Of a stretch of DNA of 64,000 nt, positions 55,866-64,000 are shown piece by piece. The position numbers were made by a program, and so were the translations under genes. The DNA is from Monoplex corrugatus. Taxonomy: Eukaryota; Mollusca; Gastropoda; Littorinimorpha; Ranellidae. The stretch lies in assembly GCA_030674185.1 (NCBI GenBank), contig JAPXFY010000021.1, positions 73,264,669 to 73,328,668 of the forward strand. Direction: 5' to 3'. Positions within the stretch are counted from its first letter, which is position 1; the number at the start of each line of letters is the position of its first letter. The notes under the pieces were generated by a model that worked only from the letters and a program-made list of their open reading frames with translations, made no database searches and had not been told where the DNA came from.

Positions 55866-56780
55866 AGGGACCATCTTTTCAAGAGAAGGCTTGAAAGCCG
55901 ACCCAAAGAAACTGGACGCTGTCCAACAACTCCCGGTGCCAGAAGACAAAGCAGCAATACAAAGAATATTCTGTGTAGTCGCACCAAACCTGTCTGAGGC
56001 AGCAGCACCACTCAGAGAACTGGTGAGAAAGGACGTCCACTTCAGTGAAGGTCTGAAGCGTCCCGGAGATGCTTGAAAATGTATTCGAGACTCTTAGAAG
56101 TACTTGACTCTCTCACTTCAGTGTGATGCTTCACAGTATGGATTTGGAGCTTGTCTCATGCAGGATGGTCAACCAATTCAGTACGCATCGCGGTCAGATG
56201 TGCCTACGGAAGAGGTATCCTGGTGGAGACCGACCACAAACCGCTGGAGACCATTCACAAGAAGAGCCTGCTCTCAGCACCGAAGAGGATTCAGGGCATG
56301 CTACTCAGAACTCAGAAGTTCAGGTACACAGTAGTGTACAAGCATGGAGCTGAGATGTACCTCGCTGACGCCCTCAGCAGAGCAATCGGTGGAAAAGCAG
56401 AACAGCAAGTCACCCACAAGGAAGCCATTTTCCTCACAGACCTGGAGAAAACAGACTCATTGCAAGAACTGACCATCGGCCAAGAGAGACTGAACAGTCT
56501 GCAGCAAGCAACTCAGGAAGATGCAACCATGAAAACCCTGAAAGCTGTCATTCTACAAGGCTGGCCAGAGGAGAAACAACAATTTCCATTGCAGTTACAA
56601 GACTACTTTCCTTTCAAGGAGGAACTGTCAGTCCACAATGGCCTTGTCTTCAAAAGCCACAGAGTGATTGTGCCTGAAAAAGAAAGAGCGGACATCCTAG
56701 AGAAACTCCATGCAAGCCACTCAGGAATTCAGAGCTGCAGAAGAAGAGCAAGGAACTGTCAAAAGAAAGAGACAGAAGGA
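55866..56780 (+). pseudogene. Ty3/gypsy pol remnant: RT end, RNase H, integrase zinc region
   Basis: In changing frames: REGLKADPKKLDAVQQLPVP (end of RT), then NLSEAAAPLRELVRKDVHF, then QCDASQYGFGACLMQDGQPI and YASRS (RNase H). After a deletion follow VETDHKPLETIHKKSLLSAP and GAEMYLADALSRA, then ELSVHNGLVFKSHRVIVPEK and LHASHSGIQSCRRRARN (the H-H part of the integrase HHCC motif). At least two internal deletions remove the segments between these blocks. No LTR, gag or integrase core seen. Family-level call is firm; it is dead. Confidence 0.88.
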
Positions 56781-56784
56781 AAGG

Positions 56785-56890
56785 CCGTCTTGATCTGCTG
56801 CAGATTGTCTGAGAGGCCAGGTTCATAGTCCTGACGTTATAGGTGGCCAGTTGCAGGACTGGTGGTTTCTTCATGTTGTTTGATCTGCCA
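56785..56890 (-). pseudogene. LINE endonuclease N-terminal fragment
   Basis: Minus-strand reading MKKPPVLQLATYNVRTMNLA, then SQTICSRSRR. (L)ATYNVRTM is a usual start of APE endonuclease domains. It abuts the gypsy remnant directly. It may belong to the same LINE family as the fragment at 57840, but in the opposite orientation. Confidence 0.5.
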
Positions 56891-57030
56891 GATGCTGTGA
56901 TAACTGTCCACTTTTCGATCCATTCCAAGCTCCAAGCACTCACTGAAGCTGGCAGACATTGATGACTCAGCACCTCATTGTCCCGTGTGCCCACATTAAG
57001 ACAGGCGGTACTGATAAGTAGGATGACCTC
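56891..57030. other. Short unassigned stretch
   Basis: Between the LINE fragment and the 29-bp array; nothing recognised. Confidence 0.5.
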
Positions 57031-57613
57031 TCCCACCATCAGGGGCAACCTGTAGTACCTCCCACCATCAGGGGCAACCTGTAGTACCTCCCACCATCAG
57101 GGGCAACCTGTAGTACCTCCCACCATCAGGGGCAACCTGTAGTACCTCACACCATCAGGGGCAACCTGTAGTACCTCACACCATCAGGGGCAACTTGTAG
57201 TACTTCCCACCATCAGGGGCAACCTGTAGTACCTCACACCATCAGGGGCAATCTGTAGTACCTCACACCATCAGGGGCAACCTGTAGTACCTTCCACCAT
57301 CAAGGGCAACCTGTAGTACCTCACACCATCAGGGGCAACCTGTAGTACCTTCCACCATCAAGGGCAACCTGTAGTACCTCCCACCATACCTGTAGTACCT
57401 CCCACCATCAGGGGCAACCTGTAGTACCTCACACCATACCTGTAGTACCTCCCACCATCAAGGGCAACCTGTAGTACCTCCCACCATACCTGTAGTACCT
57501 CACACCATCAAGGGCAACCTGTAGTACCTCACACCATACCTGTAGTACCTCACACCATCAGGGGCAACCTGTAGTACCTCACACCATCAGGGGCAACCTG
57601 TAGTACCTCACAC
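57031..57613. repeat. 29-bp tandem array
   Basis: About 20 units of CTGTAGTACCTCCCACCATC plus AGGGGCAAC. Variants: CTCACACC/CTCCCACC, AGGGG/AAGGG, and short units lacking TCAGGGGCAAC (CACCATACCTGTAGT). Confidence 0.97.
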
Positions 57614-57839
57614 CAATTTGGTGTGGACTTACAACTCGTATCTGCCGTCTCCCGTGATGCTTTTGTTTCTTCACATCAGCACCAGAGTGACCAGTCTGGG
57701 GCACTGACTCAGACGATGAGTAGGGAGACCCTGGGCTGTCCACACATTAGTATCCCCCTCTCAGTCTTGCTGACGTGTTCAAACGAATGAAAGGCAACAC
57801 ATTTTTCATCAGAGAATGTGGCCTGATATGATATTCCTC

Positions 57840-58355
57840 GTACTGTGATACTGTTAAGAGCATTTGATGAGGGAGCGTACCTACACAGGGGGTGTGACGG
57901 CAACCTCTTCAGCCTTGTATGCTTCAGAGCAAAGACCAAACTGCATCAAGTCCCGATCAGTCTGAAGGAGACAGAGATCATGAGCTAGAATGCCGGTGAA
58001 GACTTCAGCATTGGTATCGGTGACCACATCATGCATGTGGTGAATGAGTTCACCTACTTAGGATTGACAATCTCCAGCAGCAAGTCCCTTGACCCAGAGC
58101 TCAACAGGCAGATTGAGAAATCTGCGCCTGCCATGGCCAAACTGTCCAAGATTGTGAAGAAAATAACAAGCTCATCACACCCATCTAGACTGGATGGTAA
58201 AAATCTTTCTCTACAGCAATGAGAGCTGGACAACCTAACTGCTCCAAGAGCGCCTCCTCAATAGTTTCCGCCTGCAGAATTTTCGTCAGATCCTGGGCAA
58301 TACCTAGACAGAAGGACGTTCTGAACCAGACCAGCATTCTAAGCTGGTTTGGCCC
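57840..58355 (+). pseudogene. LINE RT C-terminal remnant
   Basis: Reading GAYLHRGCDGNLFSLVCFRA and KTKLHQVPIS, then VVNEFTYLGLTISSSKSLDP and ELNRQIEKSAPAMAKLSKI, then RLLNSFRLQNFRQILG. The order (GNLF-L-RL-AKT, then F-YLGS-IS--L--EI--RI-KA, then L--F---LRRILGI) is that of APE-type LINEs. The YADD segment is missing and stops are frequent. Confidence 0.72.
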
Positions 58356-58399
58356 ATGTACACAGCCTGCATACTGAGTACTCTGTTGACTCGCACCAC

Positions 58400-59170
58400 T
58401 GAGTGTTACACGGACATTAAGAACTGGATGACACACAATAAACTTCAGCTTAATGACGACAAGACAGAAGCTATCCTCATTGGCACCCGTCAGAAACTTT
58501 CTCAGCTGCCTCCTCTTTCTCTCCCATTATGTAACACATCAGTCCCAATTTCTGATTCAGCTAAAAACCTTGGTGTCTGCATTGACTCTACCCTCTCCAT
58601 GACAACTTTGTTTCTCAAACTGCCAGATCTTGCTACTATCATCTCCATCGTATAAGCCTGATCAGGAAGTATCTCTCTATCGAAACAACTGCAAAACTCG
58701 TTCTCTCCTTCATAATGTCTCGCATTGACTATTGCAATTCACTCCTGTCTGGTCTTCCTGCCTCCACCATTCACATCCTACAGCGCATTCAAAACAATGC
58801 TGTACGCCTTGTACTCAAAAAGAAAAAAGCTGACCACATATCTCCTCTCCTGGCACAACTTCACTGGCTCCCTGTATCAAAGCGCATACAGTACAAACTA
58901 GACACCATGTGCTACAAAAGCCTCAATAACGCAGCCCCCGATTACCTGTCAAGCCTACTTGAGATCTATGTTCCCTCACGTACCCTCCGCTCTGCCTCCG
59001 ATCCTCTGACTTTTCGCTTTCCACGCACTAAGCTCAATACCTATGGTCCACGAGCCTTCTCTGTTTCTGGTCCACTCTCCTGGAACAAACTTCCTCTCTC
59101 AGTCCGTCAGCAACCTACTTTTGTCTCCTTCAAGTCCGCTCTCAAAACTCACCTTTTCTCCTCTGCATAA
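58400..59170 (+). pseudogene. L2-like RT thumb and C-terminus
   Basis: Frame 1 from TRTTECYTDIKNWM; one base is lost in CTCCATGACAACTTTG (other copies ATGAACAAC) near 58601, so the second frame (58715-59170) carries [20 protein letters not shown] to the family C-terminus [14 protein letters not shown] ... THLFSSA and TAA. Confidence 0.87.
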
Positions 59171-59319
59171 AATCCTAACCTCACTCAACCCCCCTCTGCA
59201 GCCTGTCTCCGCTCGGAGGGGAATCACATTGTTATAATATATAATTGTATATGATATGCTCTCTATAATTTTCCATTGCTTTGATTCTTGCTTTTATTCA
59301 TTCTCCCCATTTATAGCCA

Positions 59320-59321
<2 letters not shown>

Positions 59322-59384
<63 letters not shown>

Positions 59385-59430
59385 GCGTGCGTGTGTGTGC
59401 GTGCGTACGTGCGTACGTGCGTGTGTGTCT
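59322..59430. repeat. (GT)n tract in L2-like 3' UTR
   Basis: Same position in the element as in the other four copies. Confidence 0.97.
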
Positions 59431-59492
59431 GTTTCAGCGCTTAGATTTGATTTTATCAAGATTTTGCGCTATATAAATATTGTAATTATTAA

Positions 59493-59699
59493 TTATTATT
59501 ATTATATTACTCTTCTCTATGGCAGCAAGATCTGGACAACCTGCATATGCCCAGTGGACTGCCTCAATAACTTGCACTAAGAGTACACCAAGAATTAAAC
59601 GACATTTACCTTCATGGTGAATGATTTCAGGACAACAGTTGTCCTGTCAAGCTTGTAGATGCCATCTTTGGGTTCATGGTACTGGCACTACAGAGTCAA
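59493..59699. other. Unassigned spacer
   Basis: Nothing recognised. Confidence 0.45.
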
Positions 59700-59779
59700 A
59701 CACGTAGAGTCCTAAAAAGGGATGATAGTACATGACTGTATATATGGTCGACAATCGTGGTCGGTAAAGTCCAACCTAG

Positions 59780-61150
59780 CACTTTATTTGTGTATTCTCA
59801 TGTGGGATCTCAGGCCAAAGTCTGATGCACACAGACAGCCGCATACTGGACACTCAATGGAACACTCTGCACAGTTGGTTCTGGCCTTTATTGCTGTACG
59901 CATCTTTCGTTTTCATAATCTTCTGTTCCCTTGCGAATAGCTTGCCTTCATTCAGGCCTGTTTATGGCCATGATTTCCTATTGTTCTTCATCAATGTCAC
60001 ATTTCTGGAGGGATTTTTTCAGGGTGTCTCTGTAGCGAAGCTTTGGCCGTCCTCTCGGTCGATGGCCTTTTGTCAGTTCACCGTACAAGAGCTGCTTTGG
60101 TAGCCTGTTATCCTGCATGCGCATGAGATGTCCAGACCATCTTAGCTGAGACTGAGTTAGCAGTGCATCTATGCTTGGCATCTGGGCTTGCAAAGTACAT
60201 CATGTTTAAGACTCTGTTGTACCATTTGATGTTTAAGATACATTAAAATACGTTGGAGGCGGCGCTGGTGAAACTGATCTAGTATCTTGACATGTCTACG
60301 GTAGAGAGTCCAGGACTGGCATCCATACAGCAATGCAGTCAGGACTACTGCTCTGTATACTGCACACTTTGTCTGCAGTTTCAAGCCCCTATCGTTCCAT
60401 ACTCGCTTGTGGAGTCTGCCATAGGAAGCACTTGCCTTAGCGATGCGGTTGGATACTTCCTTGTCAAGAATGTTTGAAGAGGAGAGACTGCTACCAAGAC
60501 AGGTGAAGAAGTCAACATTGTTAAAGACCTTGCCGTCGATCTTTATTTCAGGGATGTTTGCTGTTGATGCTCTTGCAAGTTGGAACATCACTTCAGTCTT
60601 CTCGATGCTTATTGTGAGCCCAAAGCGCTTAGTGACCGCAGACAAAGAATCTTAAGTCTTTGAAGGTCATTCTCTGAGTGGGCAACGATAGCTCATCATC
60701 AGCATACAGGAGGTCACGAACATGTGATTTAGTGACTTTCTTCTTAGCCTACAGGTGTTGATATTGAAGATATTCCCATCTCTCCCGTATGTATGTGATT
60801 TGGATGCCTTGGTGAGTTCGACAAAGAGGATACAGAGATCTATATTTTGTTCCTTACATTTCTCTTGGATCTGTCTTGCAGCGAATATCATGTCGACTGT
60901 TCCTCTGTTCTGGCGAAAACTACACTGGCTTTCTGTTACTGTCTCATCAAGAATATGGGTATTCGACCTGTTTAAGATGAATTTGGAGAGGATCTTGTCT
61001 GCAGTGCTCAAAGGGAGATCTCACGATAGTTGTCACAGCTGGACTTGTCACCTTCACCAGGTGCACTATTCTGGCATCTTTCAGATCTTGGGGTAAAAAG
61101 CCATCTTCCCAGCATGTACAAAGAAACTCAGTAAACTTCTGTATCAATGG
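59780..61150 (-). pseudogene. RT and C-terminal zinc finger of the minus-strand LINE
   Basis: LIQKFTEFLCTCWEDGFLPQ, then ILDETVTESQCSFRQNRGTV and IDLCILFVELTKAS (a decayed F-VDLTKAFD). A deletion brings DGNIFNINTCRL close, and RDLLYADDE is readable in one frame near 60690-60715, so the catalytic block survives. Then LTISIEKTEVMFQLA, FTCLGSSLSS, ALLYGCQSWTLYRRHVKIL, LRWSGHLMRMQDNRLPKQLL and GRPKLRYRDTLKKSL. The end reads ECPVCGCLCASDFGLRSHMR and IHK-stop, a C2H2-like finger. Confidence 0.8.
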
Positions 61151-61370
61151 CTGACCACCTGCTGTAAAAACTTCAGGCAGAATACCATCAGAGCCTACTG
61201 ATTTACCACACTGCAGTTGCTTCTGTCATCTCATCCTCCGTGGGTAGGTCGTCAAGTTCCATATGTAGGGGTCTTGCTGGAATCTCTTCAATGACACTGG
61301 GGTCAATCGACGAAGGCCTGTTAAGAATCTACTCGAAGTGTTCTGACCATCTCTAATTTATTGCCTCATT

Positions 61371-61440
61371 ATAATAATTACAATATAATAATTACAATAT
61401 TTATATAGCGCAAAATCTTGATAAAATCAAATCAAAGCGC
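61371..61440 (-). mobile_element. Ultrashort L2-like 3' end insertion
   Basis: TAATAATTACAATATTTATA followed by TAGCGCAAAATCTTGATAAA and ATCAAATCAAAGCGC, i.e. just the tail and terminal stem-loop. Both sides resume the minus-strand LINE, with CATTAT at the left edge (61366-61371) and right edge (61440-61445), a plausible short target duplication. Extreme 5' truncation. Confidence 0.75.
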
Positions 61441-62149
61441 ATTATCAGTGAGGAGCTCACTCTGCAGGTTCCGGATTGGGGCTGCACTTCTCTGTGGTGG
61501 CCCAAACATATACCTGAGGCTGGAGTAGAAGAGCTTGGCATTTTTTGAGTCAGCATAACCCTGGATCTCCTCTGCCTTCTTTTCCACCATTCATCCTTCA
61601 TGGAGCACAACCACTTCTGAACTTTTCTTCTGAGATGGTGGAATTTGTCCCGCTTTGAGTCAGACTGTTTGTCCACTAGCCAGTTGTTGTGTGCAGCATA
61701 TTTCTCAACAAGAAGACTTTGAATTTCATAATCGTTGTCATCAAACCAATCCTGGTGATGTCTTTTGAGGACATCTATTGTCTCTTTGGCGGCGGTGTCA
61801 ACATCATTTCTTAATTTGGCACCGTTTTCTTCTGTCTCTCCTTTGGTGAAGGCAACTTGCTCTGGACGCTTTGATCATTCATTCTGTAAGGCAACTGTTA
61901 TGCCAGGGTTATTGATTTTCCGAACATCCAGTTTTTGGGGAGGTTTCTTGCCCTGGGGCCTTCTTTTTCTTCGCGCCTGGAGGTTCACCTTTGATCTGAG
62001 AAGAGGGTGGTCTTTTGAGCGTTCGGTGCCTCTCATTGCTCTGGTGATATGAAAGTCACGCAGATCACGTTGTCCGCAGATAAATAAAATCTATTTGATG
62101 CCAGTGCTTCGATCTTGGATGCATCCATGTGGTTTTGTAAGCATCGTTC

Positions 62150-62937
62150 TGTTGGAAGAATATATTTGTGATTGAGAGATTGTGCTGGGAGCATAGTGAA
62201 AGCAGAAGTTTGCCATTTGAGTTCTTTTGATCGATACCATGATGACCAATAATGCCAGCCCATGCTGTATGATTTCAGCTGATTCTCACGTTAAAATCCC
62301 CCAGGATGATCAAACTTATCACCTGCAGGTACGCTGTGTACAACTTCATCAAGCTGTTGGTAGAAAGCTTCTTTGTTTTCATCTTGGTTTGTCATGGTGG
62401 GGGCACAGACACTACCAAAGTAGCATATGCATTGTCTGATATGGGGAGCCCCATAGTCATGATTCTGTCATTGATGCCCTGGGGCTGTGACTTCAGTTGA
62501 GAGACGAGAGGGGTCCTTACTGCGAAGCCAACACCTGCCTTCCTTTCTGCTTTGCGACCAGACCAGTATATAGTATATCCTGATCCAACCTCGCTTAATT
62601 GACCCTTGTCTAAAAATCTTGTCTCGCTGAGGGCAGCAATTTCAACTTTGTATCTGTGGAGCTCTTGTGTTACCAAGGCGGTTCTTCTTTCTGGTTGGCT
62701 GATCTCTTTTCTATCTAGGAGAGTTTGCACGTTCCAAGCAGCAACAATCAAGGGCTTAGTGGTCCGTTTCCGTTGGTGGTAGCCTGTCCGAACCCTGAGG
62801 TTCTTAGCACCCTCTGCTCCTTTCCCTGTCTGCATGCTACCTTCAGCAGTGGTTCCAGAGCCGCTGGGGACTAGGGCCGTTGTTTTCGTGTGTCTGTCAT
62901 GTTTGTGAGGGGGGTTGGCGCTAGGTGCCGTGCGCAT
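62150..62937 (-). pseudogene. Endonuclease domain of the minus-strand LINE
   Basis: An intact 181-codon frame (62937-62392) contains KPLIVAAWNVQTLLDRKE, ERRTALVTQELHRYKVEIAA, LSETRFLDKGQLSEVGSGY and IYWSGRKAERKAGVGFAVRT. Downstream, frames change and FYQQLDEVVHSVPAGDK, the GD-F (decayed GDFN) and GWHYWSSW follow. AWNVQT and the SETR Glu are typical APE residues. The C-terminal part ([18 protein letters not shown]) is only partly readable. Confidence 0.8.
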
Positions 62938-62940
62938 AAT

Positions 62941-63582
62941 TATGTAAGTTACTGTTGTTGACGCAGAGCCTCAGCAACTCTCTCCACTTGCTTCCACAAG
63001 TCCAAGGCAAAGCGAGGTACGGCTGAACAGTAGATGACAGTTCGCAGCATATGCCCAAAACCACAAGCAGAGCTGTGTGGGAATGCTCTTTATGCAGTAT
63101 GCAGCTGCGGGATTTTCTGTCTGGGTTTACTCCCATAGACTTTCCCCACCCAAGGGGTAACCCACAAGGCAGCAGAAACAGGCGCAGGTCGTACAGTCAA
63201 CTGTCATACTATCATACTGTAGCAGAGACTTCGCTCTGACCTGACTTGTAATACAAAATACGCACAAATATACGTAGACACTTTCTGTGTCTGTCTGTCT
63301 GTCCCCCCCCCCCCCTCTCTCTCTCTCTCTGTCACACACATATGAATAAAAACAAGAACACAATATTGTCCTGATCTCTTTTTAATCACACATTCATCTA
63401 GAACACAACACGATTCAATATTTCACCGCCATTAACATTCTCACTCTACAAACCCATGATAAAGGCACTGTTAGTTGTAAGGCACTAAGTTCGCAGAACA
63501 TACATCCTGATTTAAAAAGTGCATTTGCGCACACAAAAGTTTTACCAAGGTAAAAAGACGCAGACGTACGGTTAAGCCAGTA
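62941..63582. other. Unassigned sequence with simple repeats
   Basis: Contains poly-C and (CT)n at 63302-63330. No gene supported. Confidence 0.5.
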
Positions 63583-64000
63583 TTACCTTTTATGCAAAAC
63601 TTTTATATACGTATATAGACCTCTATACCAGTATGTAAAACTTGTATATACGCATATATACCAGTATTTCGCTGTATGCAGAAATTTAATATACGCTATA
63701 TACCAGTGTTTCCCTGTATGCAGAAATTTAATATACGCTATATACCAGTGTTTCGCTGTATGCAGAAATTTAATATACGCTATATACCAGTGTTTCGCTG
63801 TATGCAGAAATTTAATATACGCTATATACCAGTGTTTCCCTGTATGCAGAAATTTAATATACGCTATATACCAGTGTTTCCCTGTATGCAGAAATTTAAT
63901 ATACGCTATATACCAGTGTTTCCCTGTATGCAGAAATTTAATATACGCTATATACCAGTGTTTCCCTGTATGCAGAAATTTAATATACGCTATATACCAG
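63583..64000. repeat. 42-bp tandem array, runs off the window
   Basis: About ten units of TATACGCTATATACCAGTGT plus TTCCCTGTATGCAGAAATTTAA; the first two are degenerate. TTTCGCTG and TTTCCCTG variants occur. Unrelated in sequence to the 42-bp array at 38 kb. The array continues past position 64000. Confidence 0.96.

Larger units (their letters stand above)
58379..59492 (+). mobile_element. L2-like LINE copy E, 5'-truncated
   Basis: Starts at CTGTTGACTCGCACCACTGA just after the YADD block and runs through the C-terminus, UTR, GT tract (59322-59430), GCGCTATATAAATATTGTAA and a TTATTATT tail. Confidence 0.93.
59700..62940 (-). mobile_element. Long APE-type LINE, minus strand, decayed
   Basis: Read from 62940 leftwards: a basic N-terminal region, endonuclease, spacer, RT, C-terminal region and a terminal zinc finger, about 3.2 kb. 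A short L2-like tail (61371-61440) is inserted in it. Many indels. The 3' boundary is approximate, placed after the zinc finger stop near 59786. Confidence 0.8.

Noticed and set aside
53859..56011. Long minus-strand frames (up to 415 codons) with HCVAYWLNGLHIT repeats
   Set aside because: The 39-bp unit is a multiple of three without a stop, so open frames are expected; they continue into CA/GA tracts.
57031..57613. Regular 29-bp repeats that might suggest a CRISPR array
   Set aside because: Units are directly adjacent without unique spacers, in animal DNA; it is a minisatellite.

Overview
This 64 kb window is animal nuclear DNA with no sign of bacterial or organellar organisation. The mixture of RTE-like, L2-like and RNase-H-bearing LINEs, a DD34E Tc1/mariner family, TTAA-inserting elements, a Ty3/gypsy pol remnant, tRNA-derived SINEs and very many (GT)n tracts and minisatellites resembles molluscan, probably gastropod, genomes. 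That placement is inference from general composition, not from a marker gene.

Layout. 1-7335: one decayed RTE-like LINE enlarged by three nested insertions (a TTAA-flanked MITE, an L2-like LINE, and a TIR element that itself contains an RTE 3' fragment). 7336-13966: microsatellites, a possible promoter/first exon on the minus strand near 10.7-10.9 kb, a decayed LINE C-terminus with a zinc knuckle and restriction-like endonuclease, and a SINE. 13967-19898: two L2-like LINEs, the second (minus strand) with a 1105-codon ORF. 19955-21853: about 1.9 kb of nearly pure purine on the plus strand. 22-25.4 kb: mostly unassigned sequence, a 14-bp minisatellite and two head-to-head RTE fragments. 25664-29310: a Tc1/mariner copy, a 46-bp array and an L2-like fragment. 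30182-45490: the least ordinary part. Here several plus-strand segments look like 3'-terminal coding exons; most begin in the same phase behind good splice acceptors, and they lie among tandemly duplicated exon-like cassettes, minisatellites built from those cassettes, a 1.1 kb piggyBac-like element and a small ORF for a membrane peptide. 45839-49430: a 56-bp array split by a second Tc1/mariner copy and an RTE copy with a clean target-site duplication. 49.6-52 kb: a CA-rich minisatellite and an RT-RNase H LINE remnant. 53.2-55.8 kb: two satellite arrays, one apparently grown from the A-box part of a SINE, then long CA/GA tracts. 55866-63 kb: a gypsy pol remnant, LINE remnants, a 29-bp array, another L2-like copy and a long minus-strand LINE with a C-terminal zinc finger. 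63583-64000: a 42-bp array running off the window.

No complete host gene is visible. The best candidate for host coding sequence is the set of terminal-exon-like segments at 30182, 33745, 34052, 34383 and 42121, which could be alternative 3' ends of one gene whose body was not found. No RNA-seq or database search was available; family names rest on motifs seen in the translations and on family knowledge.
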